Below are positions 32,282 to 41,109 of a stretch of 64,000 nucleotides of DNA, in pieces. The stretch is from Cellulomonas sp. C5510 (GTDB lineage: Bacteria > Actinomycetota > Actinomycetes > Actinomycetales > Cellulomonadaceae). The first letter of the stretch is position 1. The number at the start of each line of letters is the position of its first letter. The notes under the pieces were generated by a model. The model did no database searches, had not been told where the DNA came from, and was given only the letters and a program-made list of their open reading frames with translations. Position numbers and translations under genes: made by a program. The DNA lies in assembly GCF_019797765.1 (NCBI RefSeq), contig NZ_CP081862.1, forward strand, positions 1,736,001-1,800,000. The letters are read 5' to 3'.

Positions 32282-33850
32282 TCAGTCGGCCGCGACGACG
32301 GCGGTCTCGTCAGCCGCGTCGGACGACTCCTGCCGCTCGGGCTCCTGGTCGTCCTCGTCAGGTGTCGTCAGGATCTGCTCGACCTCGCTGGCGGGGTAGC
32401 CCCAGCCGACGAGCGCGGCCATGATCGCGGCGTCGTAGGGGCCGGGGTTGCGCCAGGTGTGGACGCCGCTCCGGGCCTCCCACGCGGCCAGGACGACGGC
32501 GAGCGTCCGCACCGTGGCGGCAGCGGGCGTGGTCGCCTGGGTCAGTGCCCGCGCGGCTGCCTGGGAGGGGAACAGCGCCCGGTGCTCGGTCCGCAGGCCG
32601 AGCAGGTCACCCAGCAGTTCGTGCCCGTTGCTCAGGGCGTGGCTCAGGCTGTGCTGCCGCTCGAGCAGGGCACGGGCGATCAGCGCTTCGGCTCCCTTCG
32701 GAACCTGGCGGCGGGTGAGCAGCCCGACGAGCCACTGGCGGCGCACGACCTCGGCGGACCTCCACGCCGCGTTGTTGGCCAGCACCCGGCGCCGCTCGGC
32801 GGACTCGGCCTCGCGGCGCGCCTGCTCGGCCTGCTCCCGGGCGGCGCGCTCGTCGTCGTCTGCGGGCAGGGTGTCGCTCGGGGGTGGGCCGTCCCACCGG
32901 TGATGCAGCCCCGCGCTGCTGGGGTCCGTGCACACCCACACCGGCACGAAGACCTTGCGCGGCTCGGCGGGCTCCCGGTCGCCGTCCTCGTCGTCGGAGT
33001 CCTCGTCCTCGTCGTCCTCCTGCCAGTCGACGGTGACGACGACGCCCGCGCCGGGCGTGCTCGCCCACTGCTCGACGGGCACCGGCTGGCCGTCCTTGTC
33101 GCGCAGGTCCTCGAACGCCAGCCGCCGGACGGCGGGGGTCACGTCGGCGGGGTCGAGGACCGGCAGGCCCTCGGCGCGCAGGCGCTCGACCTCGGCCAGC
33201 AGCGCAGTGCGCTCGTCGCGCTCGTCGCGCAGCCGCTGGGCGATGTGCGCCAGCCGGGGCCGCTCCCACCGGTTCTCCCACGCGCTCTCCAGCGTGGCGA
33301 CCGCGTCGGGGTCGTCCTCGAACTCGGCGAAGATCGCCGCCTGGTCCAGGGTCATGCCCTGGGCGTCCATCCGGTCCTTGCTGGCCTGGTGCCCGGCGAC
33401 GCTCAGCGCGGCGTCCACCACGGGGCGCGGCAGCGCCGTGCGCTTGACGATCTGTGCGACCGACACACCCAGCAGCGCGAGCTGCTCCACGCCTTCGCGG
33501 GCTTCGCGCTCGTGCATGTCCGCGCGGTGCAGGTTCTCCACCAGCTGATCGGTGATCCGGTCCGCCTCGTCCGGGGCAGCGACAACCCGCACCGGTACCG
33601 TGCCGGACGGGGTGCCGACCTGCGCGGCGACCAGCGCTCGCCGCTGCCCGCGCAGCACGCTCAGGCCACCGGCCTCGTCGACGTGCGCGTCGATCGCGAC
33701 GATCACGCCGCGCGAGCGCACCGACGCGGCGAAGTCCTTGGCATCGGGCCGGGTGTCCTTGCGCACGTTCGTACCGATCCGCAGGTCGCCCGGCGCGACC
33801 TCGTACACGCGCCCGACCTCGTAGACGGGGGCCTCTGTCGTGGTGCTCAT
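32282..33850 (-). CDS. ParB-like partition/nuclease-fold protein
   Basis: 522 residues from ATG 33850, with GAGGAG upstream. The N-terminal ParB domain is clear: 'DLRIGTNVRKDTRPDAKDFAASVRSRGVIVAIDAHVD', 'LRGQRRALVAAQ' and 'QLVENLHRADMHEREAREGVEQLALLGVSVAQIVKRTALPRPVVDAAL', the last part being the HTH. An acidic segment ('EDDEDEDSDDEDGD') and a long C-terminal helical part follow. No ParA gene is in the window. It may act in element maintenance or regulation. Confidence 0.8.
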   Translation of the reverse strand: MSTTTEAPVYEVGRVYEVAPGDLRIGTNVRKDTRPDAKDFAASVRSRGVIVAIDAHVDEAGGLSVLRGQRRALVAAQVGTPSGTVPVRVVAAPDEADRITDQLVENLHRADMHEREAREGVEQLALLGVSVAQIVKRTALPRPVVDAALSVAGHQASKDRMDAQGMTLDQAAIFAEFEDDPDAVATLESAWENRWERPRLAHIAQRLRDERDERTALLAEVERLRAEGLPVLDPADVTPAVRRLAFEDLRDKDGQPVPVEQWASTPGAGVVVTVDWQEDDEDEDSDDEDGDREPAEPRKVFVPVWVCTDPSSAGLHHRWDGPPPSDTLPADDDERAAREQAEQARREAESAERRRVLANNAAWRSAEVVRRQWLVGLLTRRQVPKGAEALIARALLERQHSLSHALSNGHELLGDLLGLRTEHRALFPSQAAARALTQATTPAAATVRTLAVVLAAWEARSGVHTWRNPGPYDAAIMAALVGWGYPASEVEQILTTPDEDDQEPERQESSDAADETAVVAAD

Positions 33851-34055
33851 TGCTGCTCCTCGTGTCGAATAGACAGAACTGACATGTCCTATGCTTCCGG
33901 GGTGACGTGTTCCGTGGTGCCGCTCGGCTCTCGCTGTGGACGGTCGGGCCTGCTTGCCGGCGCTGTGGACGACCGGGCCCCGGCCGCTGCTCCCGGCACT
34001 CTGTCGTCGCGCCCCACCGCCGATGCAGGTGGGTGTTAGTGCCGGTGGAGGGCCG

Positions 34056-34508
34056 ATGACCGAGACGCGTGTGGCGACCGGGGCGTGGTGGGACCCGGAG
34101 ATGTGGCAGAGGGCACGGGCGGCCTACGTCTTCGACCTCGACCACCACCCCGAAGCGCCGGCTGGGTTCATCGGGTGGCTGAGCTGGGTGCTCGAAGCGC
34201 ACGCGGCCCGGGGCCCTCAGGGGCGCGCGGCGCTCGCCGTGCCGCCGCGGGCGGTCATCGCGGCCACCGCCGGGCTGAACCGGCACCATGCGCTGCGGGC
34301 CGAGACGCGGGCCGCGATGGAGGAGGCGATCATCGACGACCGCCAGGCCGGGCGGCTGATGAGCCGCTCGTCATGGATCCACGAAGCCGTCGTCGTGGCG
34401 GTCCAGGACGCCGAGATGAGAGCCGGCGGCGCGCTCCCGCCGGTGCCGGACGGTCAGCGACTGCCGAACCGGCCGGCCAAGGCGAGTCCTTCCGCCCGGT
34501 TTGGCTGA
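34056..34508 (+). CDS. Small helical protein divergent from parB, possible centromere-binding protein
   Basis: 150 residues from ATG 34056, with GGAGGGCCG upstream. 'GAWWDPEMWQRARAAYVFDLDHHPEAPAGFIGWLSWVLEAHAARG' followed by a basic helical stretch recalls small partition proteins of actinobacterial plasmids, but the resemblance is from memory and weak. The 205-bp gap to parB contains the palindrome GACATGTC. Confidence 0.4.
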   Translation: MTETRVATGAWWDPEMWQRARAAYVFDLDHHPEAPAGFIGWLSWVLEAHAARGPQGRAALAVPPRAVIAATAGLNRHHALRAETRAAMEEAIIDDRQAGRLMSRSSWIHEAVVVAVQDAEMRAGGALPPVPDGQRLPNRPAKASPSARFG

Positions 34509-34604
34509 TGTCGACCGGCGAATCGTGCATGAGTGCATCGATCCGAAGAATGAACCGAGCAGAACAATGCGGTACTCCAGTTCGTCGAGTGGGAGTTGCG
34601 ACAC

Positions 34605-35975
34605 ATGGCGCGATATGGTCTAGAACCTGGCGACCGCGGTTCCTTGGACGTGCGGACGACGTACGAGGGAGTGGTGCAGGGATTCTTTGTCCCGAAGGAT
34701 GCTCCCGCCGCGGGAACAGCCGCTTTGGCTCGCCTTTACGCTGGAGTAAAGCTCATCGAAGCCGATCCTCCCGAGGGGCGTCTGACGATCTACCCCACGG
34801 ATACGCGATCTTGGAGCGAGGATTTCCTGGGACCGAAGTACTCGAGGATTGAATCTATCACACTCCCCGCCGAGGTCGAGGCCGACATTGATATCTTTGA
34901 CACTCTAGAAGAACTGCCGTCCGGCTTCATCAAGGACTACGAGTACGGGCTCGGGCTTACCAGAAACTGCGATGTACTGATCGAGCTTGTCGAGGATGCC
35001 ACCAACTGCACGAGGATCGTGTTCCTTGTATCCGGTGACACGGAAGTCAATGGAGATGAATTTCGGATCAACTTCACCCGGTTCCATTCGCTGCGTCGAG
35101 ATTTGGACAGCATCAAGAACCGTGGCGACATGGCTATCCGCCGGGTGAAGGAGAACCATACCCACAACAGCCTGGCGGCTGTGCTAGGGGTGCAGCCGCT
35201 GCAACTGTCCCTGGGTCGGCTGCCGACATCGAGGTGGATGACGAGGGTAGCCGCAGATCAGGAGCCGCTGAGTGTCGGCGAACAGGATGAGCTACTCATG
35301 GCGGCTACCGCGGGGATGGCTCAGATTGCCACGCGAGCCCCGGCAAAGGTGCTAAGGCTCCAGCACACGATCGAACTTGTGAGTCTCGATCAACTTCTCA
35401 AGTCATATGCATTGGCGCTCGAAGCGGGGCACAACGAGGACTGGTGGCAGCAGTTCTTCGAGCAGAACCTCTTCGCGCTCCAGCTAATATTCGGCGGCCC
35501 AACTGTGTTCATCGACTCCCAAGTCTCGATCGGCGAAGGAGATAATGCGGCCAAAGGCAAGAAGATCGCTGACTACCTACTCAAGGAGTCGATGACCAAC
35601 AACGCGGCCCTGGTTGAGATCAAGAAGCCCAGCACGAAGTTGATGAGGCGGAGACCCTACCGGACGGGCATCTACGGCGTGCAGGGCGAGATCAGCGAAG
35701 CCGTTACCCAAGTCCTGGACCAGGCCCTGCAGCTGACACGCCACGAGGCTGACACGAAGCGGAGAACTCGTGACGTCACTTGGGTGAGCAGCGCCCCTCG
35801 CTGCTTCGTCGTTGCGGGCAGCGCTTCAGAACTCGACACCGCTGACAAGAAGAAGTCGTTCAATCTGTACCGCGAACACTTGTCCGGCGTGCGACTGGTT
35901 ACCTACGACGAACTTCTGGGACAACTGGTGACGCTGCGCGACTTCCTCGCGGCGGAGGCTCCTGGCGATTCTTAG
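34605..35975 (+). CDS. sduA: Shedu-type (SduA, DUF4263) anti-phage defence nuclease
   Basis: 456 residues. The C-terminal half is a DUF4263 domain: 'HNEDWWQQFFEQNLFALQLIF', then a PD-(D/E)xK core 'KKIADYLL...AALVEIKKPSTKLM' (Asp, Glu-x-Lys), 'GIYGVQGEISEAVTQVLDQALQL' and a final 'VRLVTYDELLGQL'. About 250 N-terminal residues of unknown fold precede it, as in other Shedu proteins where this part is variable. Base composition is visibly AT-richer than the flanking genes and the codon choice differs, indicating separate acquisition. It stands alone, as Shedu does. Start ATG 34605 with GGGAG nine bases upstream. Confidence 0.85.
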   Translation: MARYGLEPGDRGSLDVRTTYEGVVQGFFVPKDAPAAGTAALARLYAGVKLIEADPPEGRLTIYPTDTRSWSEDFLGPKYSRIESITLPAEVEADIDIFDTLEELPSGFIKDYEYGLGLTRNCDVLIELVEDATNCTRIVFLVSGDTEVNGDEFRINFTRFHSLRRDLDSIKNRGDMAIRRVKENHTHNSLAAVLGVQPLQLSLGRLPTSRWMTRVAADQEPLSVGEQDELLMAATAGMAQIATRAPAKVLRLQHTIELVSLDQLLKSYALALEAGHNEDWWQQFFEQNLFALQLIFGGPTVFIDSQVSIGEGDNAAKGKKIADYLLKESMTNNAALVEIKKPSTKLMRRRPYRTGIYGVQGEISEAVTQVLDQALQLTRHEADTKRRTRDVTWVSSAPRCFVVAGSASELDTADKKKSFNLYREHLSGVRLVTYDELLGQLVTLRDFLAAEAPGDS

Positions 35976-36319
35976 GGCTCGATGCCACATCGGACCGTCA
36001 ACAACCACCCGCCCAGGCCTGACGGCAAAGACAGTCAGTCGCCCCCGCGGTGCCGGTCCAGCACAGCTGCGGGGATGCGGCCGCGGGCGGGGGAGGTCGA
36101 CCTTCTTGGCGCTCGACGGCGTATCCCTCGACATCGATGCGGGTGAGCTGGTCGAGTTGCTCGGTCCCGGCGGAGCCGGCAAGGCCGCGAAGGGTCGACC
36201 TGTTCGTCGGCCTGCGCCACCCTAGCGCGGGAGTCGCGTCTGCGATCACCCAGGCGGATCAGGGTGCCTTCGGATGTGTGGACGCCGAGACGCGTACTGG
36301 ACGGATGCCGGGAGGACTG
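35976..36319. other. 344-bp region without an intact gene
   Basis: Apart from the ABC-ATPase remnant listed separately, no convincing coding sequence, dyad or promoter is visible. Base composition returns from the AT-richer Shedu gene to the normal high GC. Confidence 0.4.
36106..36240 (+). pseudogene. Remnant of an ABC-transporter ATP-binding gene
   Basis: In one frame 'LALDGVSLDIDAGELVELLGPGGAGKAA' is the start of an ABC ATPase with a Walker A (GPGGAGKA, one residue off the usual GKS/T). After a small shift another frame gives 'VDLFVGLRHPSAG', the sequence that normally follows Walker A ('LLxGLxxPSxG'). No Q-loop, signature or Walker B follows. It is a 45-residue leftover of a gene. Confidence 0.6.
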
Positions 36320-36889
36320 ATGCTCACTCTGGACAGACTGGTCATCCTGGATGCCCATCTGGACCGGGCCAGGCTCCAGTTCGACAGGTTGGAGTCGCCG
36401 CTCAGTCGCGTCGCCGAGAGCAGCGGCACGGCGGTCGAGCTACGCCCGGCACAGCGCTTGCTCTGGGCGTCGGCCGGCCTGGAGCGGGCACGCGCGTATC
36501 TGCGCGCGGCACATGAGACGACGAGGGACGTCGCCGACGACATGGCGCACGGCTCGACCAGCCGGGTCGCCGAGGACCTACGTCTGGTGAAGCGGTCGTG
36601 CGCAATGGTGGACGAGCTGAGCGGACAGGCCGCTCGGCACCTGGCCGCAATGACGCGGGATCCGAGCGCCGCGGACGAGCGTGGTCGTGACCTCACGGCT
36701 GCGTTGAGCTGGATCGATCAGGCGCGATCGGGCGCTCAGGCCGCCGGGCGGTTGGCTGACGAGCTCGCGGCCGCCCAGCGCTCACCGGACGCCGCCGAGA
36801 AGGAGCCCGCTGTGCAGCGGCTGCGGGCGGAGCAGCAGGGCTGTCCGCCGAGGGGCATCTCCACCGGTGTGGTCGGCGTGCCGCGCTGA
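36320..36889 (+). CDS. Helical protein of unknown function
   Basis: 189 residues from ATG 36320, with GGGAGGACTG upstream. Nearly all helix with many Ala, Arg and Leu ('LDRLVILDAHLDRARLQFDRLESPLSRV', 'AQRLLWASAGLERARAYLRAAHETTRDVADDM'), probably a four-helix bundle or coiled coil. No family recognised and no membrane segment. Confidence 0.5.
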   Translation: MLTLDRLVILDAHLDRARLQFDRLESPLSRVAESSGTAVELRPAQRLLWASAGLERARAYLRAAHETTRDVADDMAHGSTSRVAEDLRLVKRSCAMVDELSGQAARHLAAMTRDPSAADERGRDLTAALSWIDQARSGAQAAGRLADELAAAQRSPDAAEKEPAVQRLRAEQQGCPPRGISTGVVGVPR

Positions 36890-36920
36890 TCGTTGACGCG
36901 GTCTTGTCGGCTGGCGTGCG

Positions 36921-37775
36921 TCAGCGTGTCACCATCCTCAGCGCCGGCCGCCGCAGGCCCCGCGGGGCCAGCGCGCGAAGGCGTGCCCTCGTGATGTCGG
37001 TGCTCGGGCACGCACGCAGGAACTCGACGAGGCCGTCGCCGAGCCCGGCCTGCACAACACCCTCGTCGCCAGTCCGGACGAGCAGGTCCCGCCAACGGCG
37101 CTCCCACACCGGTAGCACGTAGCTGAGCGCCCCGATCGAGCCGACTGTCGCCGCGAGCCCGAACTGCCCAACCTGGACCGCCTGAACAACGGCCACGACC
37201 ACGACGACCGCCCGAAGCCGCCACGCCGCCTGGGTGAAGGGCAGCCGCCGACCCCAACGGCTGAAGCCACGGACCGCCGCGCGCGCCGCTCGCCACGGAG
37301 TCGACACACAACCGATGAGCAGATCGGCGCGCGTCAAGCCCTTGCGGACCAGCACCGCCGAGTGCGCGACCACCGCTACTGCCTGAACGCTCGGCAAGTC
37401 ACCGAGAACGACAGCCTCGATCAGGCTCGTCGAGACGACGACCGTGCGTCGGCCCGCGCCGAAGGCGCCGATCGCCCGAGACCGCTTCACCCGAAGCTCC
37501 ACCAGAGGCGGCCCGAGCCCGACTCGGCACAACTCGGTCAGCACTGCGGCCAGCTCGTCGCGCTCGGACGGCCGCAGACGGCGAGCTCTCAGCACGACAG
37601 CGACCGCCAATCCTTCACACGCGCCGTGGTAGGCAACCGCGACGACGACCGCCAGCACGATCACCACAGCGACCGGAACGGGCGCCGGGGCGGCCGCCAG
37701 CACGACCGCGACCACGACGACGCTGGCCACCATCCCGGGACCGACCGCCAGGGCCTTCATCCCCCACACAGGCAT
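36921..37775 (-). CDS. M48/M56-like membrane protein lacking the HExxH catalytic motif
   Basis: 284 residues from ATG 37775, with GGAGGTGG upstream. Two N-terminal helices ('VASVVVVAVVLAAAPAPVPVAVVIVLAVVVAVAY'), a middle domain 'AIGAFGAGRRTVVVSTSLIEAV...SVQAVAVVAHSAVLVRKGL' and C-terminal helices follow the plan of M48 (HtpX) or M56 (BlaR1) peptidases. Where the zinc motif HExxH should be, the sequence is HSAVL: the first His remains, Glu and the second His are gone. It cannot work as that type of protease. Starts further upstream would run through the divergent gene. Confidence 0.6.
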   Translation of the reverse strand: MPVWGMKALAVGPGMVASVVVVAVVLAAAPAPVPVAVVIVLAVVVAVAYHGACEGLAVAVVLRARRLRPSERDELAAVLTELCRVGLGPPLVELRVKRSRAIGAFGAGRRTVVVSTSLIEAVVLGDLPSVQAVAVVAHSAVLVRKGLTRADLLIGCVSTPWRAARAAVRGFSRWGRRLPFTQAAWRLRAVVVVVAVVQAVQVGQFGLAATVGSIGALSYVLPVWERRWRDLLVRTGDEGVVQAGLGDGLVEFLRACPSTDITRARLRALAPRGLRRPALRMVTR

Positions 37776-37791
37776 CGTCGCCACCTCCATT

Positions 37792-37803
37792 CGCACTAGT
37801 GCG
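37792..37803. promoter_or_regulatory. 12-bp perfect palindrome upstream of the M48/M56-like gene
   Basis: CGCACTAGTGCG lies 17 bp before the start codon of the minus-strand membrane protein gene, a likely operator position. ACTAGT also occurs near the GGGGGAC repeats at about 6198. Confidence 0.4.
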
Positions 37804-37986
37804 ACACGACTCACGTCGACTCCGCCTGACCACCCAGGCGCGGTCGGCCGGCCTTCGGCCGGTGAAGGAACTGTCCCCTGGATCACCACACGAATGGCGT
37901 TGTCCACAGGCAGCCGCCGCGGCACCCACGCGTCGGCTCGGATGTGGCCCCCTGGGAGCGACCCGGCCAGCAATGGGAGCAGGACG

Positions 37987-38340
37987 ATGAGCGAGCCGAA
38001 CCGCATCGACCCGACGTCCACGTGGATGCAGGTCGTCGCACTCCTGACGGCGGCGGCCGATACACCGTCGACGGCGGGTGGGATCGACCCCGACCAGCAC
38101 TCTCTGGCCCTCGGTGCGCAGGTCGTCGCCTCGCGAGCTCTGGCGCTGCTACCCGCCGAGCTGGACGGCGACCTCGAGGACGTCGTCATCCACGCGGGCC
38201 CGTCGTCCACCGTCGGTGACCTCATCCGGGTGGCCAGCGACACCGCTCGTCGCTACCCGTCCGAGGCGTTCCCCGCCGGTGCGACGGCGGTGCTCGTCGA
38301 CCTCGACGACCTGGTCGCCGAGGCGGGGGCCGTCTCGTGA
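37987..38340 (+). CDS. Small acidic protein of unknown function
   Basis: 117 residues from ATG 37987, with GGGAGCAGGACG upstream. Acidic, with 'TWMQVVALLTAAADTPSTAGGIDPDQHSLALGAQVVASRALALLPAEL'. It overlaps the following large gene by GTGA, so the two are surely co-expressed. No family recognised. Confidence 0.55.
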   Translation: MSEPNRIDPTSTWMQVVALLTAAADTPSTAGGIDPDQHSLALGAQVVASRALALLPAELDGDLEDVVIHAGPSSTVGDLIRVASDTARRYPSEAFPAGATAVLVDLDDLVAEAGAVS

Positions 38341-39782
38341 CGGCGACGACGGGCCACTCGCGCGCCACAACGCCGCCGGAGCCCGACGACGAGCGGACGG
38401 TCGGGGACCTGCTGCTGGACGCCGACATCGCCGCCCGAGAGCTCTTGTGGGACGCGCCGCCGGACACCGCGAAGGCCAAGGCACGGTCGTGGGGCGAGGT
38501 CATCGAGGCGGCGGCCGATCTGTGGTCGTCGTTCCCGGACCGGACCGGCAACCCGAGCTTGGAGCGGATCCACAAGCTGACGCTGGGGATGCACAGAACC
38601 CAGCAGCGCACCGGCTGGCCGGGTGCCGGTGAGAGTGACCCGCACCTGGAACGGGTGGTGGAGAACCTGTCCCGCGCCGCCGAGATGGTCTCCTCGCGTC
38701 GGCACCCGACCGCGCGACTCAGCGAAGCTGGCCACCTGGACTCCGAGGCCGCGCGGACCCGCATCATGCACGTGGTGTACGTCGCCTCCCACGGCGTCGG
38801 TCGGGCGCTGTGGCAGTACAATCGCGACCTGCGCCGCGTGCTGAACGCGAAGCACCGGCTCGGCCCGGGGCAGTCGGCCGATCAGTCGCACAACCTGCTG
38901 GTCCGGATCGGTGCCGCCGAACAGCTCGCGTCGGCGTACCTGCAGGGGCGCTGGCCCGCCGGGTTGACCGGGCAGCATCGCGAGCCCGTCGAGCCCGCGC
39001 GTCTGGAGCAGGCCGTGGCCTCGTGGGACGTCCAGGCTCGTCGGACCCTGGCGGCGTCTCCGACCACCGCGGACCTGCTGTTCACGGTCAAGGTCGAGCG
39101 GGACCTGACGATGACCGGTGGCCTGATCCTCGCCGCGGCAGCGCACCGGGGCGTCATCGACATCGAGCAGCACACCGAGCGGCTGCAGCCGGCGCTCGGC
39201 CTGCTCGACGAGGCCTGGGCGCGGCTGGGTGGCGACCTCGAGCAGATCTCCGGTCGGGCCCGCCGAGTCGACCCGGACCTCCTGCGCTCCGGAACCGAGC
39301 TGCGCGCGTCCCTGCGGGAGATCACCGCCGACCTCGGCGGTCACGCCGATCCGGCGACCATGGCCGAGCGTGCCGACCTACGAGCGGCAAGCCTGGAGGT
39401 CCACCGGGGTCTGGTCGCTGCGGTCGACCTCGGCTACGTCCTGCGCGACGCCATCACCGATCCTGAGCTCACAGCCCCGGCCCGCGGCGTGCAGGCCGCG
39501 TGCCTGCGCTTCGCCGTCCAGCCGGACGAGGCGGCCTGGGTCGACGCCGCGGACGCGCACGCCAACCGCCCGGTGGCGCTGCCCGACGCCCTGCGTGAGT
39601 CGCTGGCAGAGCGCCACGCCGACGTCGTCGCGGCGGCCATCAGGGTCGACTCCGCCGGCACGTTCCTGGGCGTCGGCCGCCCGACCGGCCCACCCGACTC
39701 GCCGATCGACGGACGTGCCCATGCGGAGCGCGCACTCGACGTCCGGGCGACCCCCGGCCCGAGCTACGGCTGCGAGCGGTGA
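38337..39782 (+). CDS. Large helical protein of unknown function
   Basis: 481 residues, mainly long amphipathic helices ('RARSWGEVIEAAADLWSSF', 'ARLEQAVASWDVQARRTLAASP', 'RLQPALGLLDEAWARLGGDLEQIS'). No Walker, nuclease or HTH motif and no membrane segment is visible. With its 117-residue partner it forms a two-gene unit just upstream of the integrase, a typical spot for element-specific genes. Confidence 0.55.
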   Translation: MTATTGHSRATTPPEPDDERTVGDLLLDADIAARELLWDAPPDTAKAKARSWGEVIEAAADLWSSFPDRTGNPSLERIHKLTLGMHRTQQRTGWPGAGESDPHLERVVENLSRAAEMVSSRRHPTARLSEAGHLDSEAARTRIMHVVYVASHGVGRALWQYNRDLRRVLNAKHRLGPGQSADQSHNLLVRIGAAEQLASAYLQGRWPAGLTGQHREPVEPARLEQAVASWDVQARRTLAASPTTADLLFTVKVERDLTMTGGLILAAAAHRGVIDIEQHTERLQPALGLLDEAWARLGGDLEQISGRARRVDPDLLRSGTELRASLREITADLGGHADPATMAERADLRAASLEVHRGLVAAVDLGYVLRDAITDPELTAPARGVQAACLRFAVQPDEAAWVDAADAHANRPVALPDALRESLAERHADVVAAAIRVDSAGTFLGVGRPTGPPDSPIDGRAHAERALDVRATPGPSYGCER

Positions 39783-39864
39783 GCACCGTGCTTCTCGTGC
39801 ACGCACGGCGGCGGGCGCCAGGGCATCCGACCGGTTCCGCAGAGCGGCGCTGAGGAGGCTGGCC

Positions 39865-41064
39865 ATGGCGAGCGTCAAGAGGCGTCCCGACGGGGTGTGG
39901 CGGGCCCGGTACCGCGACGATGCGGGCCGCGAGCACGCCAAGCACTTCCAGCGCAAGGTCGACGCGCAGCGCTGGCTGGACGAGGTCACCACCGCGGTGG
40001 TGACGGGCACCTACGTGGACCCGAAGACCGCGAAGACGACGATCGACCAGTGGCTCGACACCTGGCTCGACGGCTACGGCACGCGCCGGCCGTCGACCGT
40101 GCGGCAGGCGAAGGTGCACGCGAACCACATCCGCAAGAAGTTCGGCAAGCGCCGGCTGGGGGACGTGCGCCCGTCAGAGGTGAAGTCGTGGATGGCGGAG
40201 CTCAAGGGCGCCGGGCTGGCGGACTCGTTCGTCTACGCGATCCACGCCAGGCTGGCGCAGGTGTACCGGGACGCGGTGCACGACGGGATCGTGGCGCGTT
40301 CGCCGTGCTCCCGTCGTACCACGCCGGGGATGGGCAAGCAGCGGCCCTACGTGGCCACCACGGCCCAGGTGTGGGCGCTGTACGACGAGTTCCCCGAGCA
40401 CCTGCGCAAGGCGGTGCTGCTGGGCGCCTTCGTCGGGCTGCGGGTCGCCGAGGCGTGCGGGCAGCCGACCGATGACGTCGACTTCGCCCGGGGGATCGTC
40501 AACCCCACGGTGCAGTACCCCGCCGAACCGCTCAAGACCGAGATCAGCATGACGCCGGTGCCGATCCCGCGGAACCTGGCGAACATGCTCGCGGACGGAG
40601 CGGTGCGCGGCACCTGGCTGCTGAGGACGCCGCTCGGTGAGCAGGTCGGCCCGTGGCAGGTCGAGCGTGCCGTCCGGGCCGCGCGGAAGCGGCTCGCGAT
40701 CAGGGCGGCCAAGCCGACCGAGGACGCCGAGAACCTGGCGCACCAGCCTCGAGCGTCGAAGCGCGCGGTCGCGAAGGCGCGCGAGGCAGCCGAGACGGCG
40801 CGTGCTCTCGTGCTGCCAGACACGTTCCGGTTCCACGACCTGAGGCACTACTACGCGAGTGCGCTCATCGCGGCCGGTGCCGACGTGAAGGTCGTCCAGG
40901 CGCGTCTTCGCCACGCGAGCGCGAAGACGACGCTGGACACCTACGGGCACCTGTGGCCGGACACGGAAGAGGCGACCCGGACGGCCATCGGAGCAGCGAT
41001 AGCCGAGCGGGTCGCCTCGGTCCAGACGAACGGCGCGCGTTCTGCGGACTCCCTGCGGACCTAG
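39865..41064 (+). CDS. int: Tyrosine-type site-specific integrase
   Basis: 399 residues from ATG 39865, with GAGGAGG upstream. An N-terminal AP2-like arm-binding part ('GVWRARYRDDAGREHAKHFQRKVDAQRWLDE'), a SAM-like core-binding domain, then the catalytic domain with Arg in 'AFVGLRVAEACG', H-x-x-R in 'FRFHDLRHYYAS', His in 'LRHASAKTTLDTYGHL' and the nucleophilic Tyr in 'DTYGHL'. It closely resembles integrases of actinobacterial ICEs and phages. No separate excisionase gene is evident upstream. Its 3' end faces the 3' end of glnA, 45 bp away. Confidence 0.92.
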   Translation: MASVKRRPDGVWRARYRDDAGREHAKHFQRKVDAQRWLDEVTTAVVTGTYVDPKTAKTTIDQWLDTWLDGYGTRRPSTVRQAKVHANHIRKKFGKRRLGDVRPSEVKSWMAELKGAGLADSFVYAIHARLAQVYRDAVHDGIVARSPCSRRTTPGMGKQRPYVATTAQVWALYDEFPEHLRKAVLLGAFVGLRVAEACGQPTDDVDFARGIVNPTVQYPAEPLKTEISMTPVPIPRNLANMLADGAVRGTWLLRTPLGEQVGPWQVERAVRAARKRLAIRAAKPTEDAENLAHQPRASKRAVAKAREAAETARALVLPDTFRFHDLRHYYASALIAAGADVKVVQARLRHASAKTTLDTYGHLWPDTEEATRTAIGAAIAERVASVQTNGARSADSLRT

Positions 41065-41109
41065 AGCCTCACGCCAGAGCGTTTGCCCAGGTCAACGAGG
41101 GGTTCACGG
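41065..41109. other. Probable right junction of the element, next to the glnA 3' end
   Basis: 45 bp separate the integrase stop from the glnA stop. In elements where int is the last gene, the attachment site directly follows it. No tRNA gene is present here, so the 3' end of glnA or this gap may be the target. The other junction is outside the window, so no direct repeat can be shown. Confidence 0.35.

Noticed and set aside
36050..36319. N-terminal extension of the 36320 gene
   Set aside because: The upstream part of the frame runs through the ABC-ATPase remnant in the wrong phase. A good GGGAGG site precedes ATG 36320.
39783..39864. Excisionase gene upstream of int
   Set aside because: The 82-bp gap is too short and has no HTH-encoding frame. 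The gene upstream (481 residues) is not excisionase-like.
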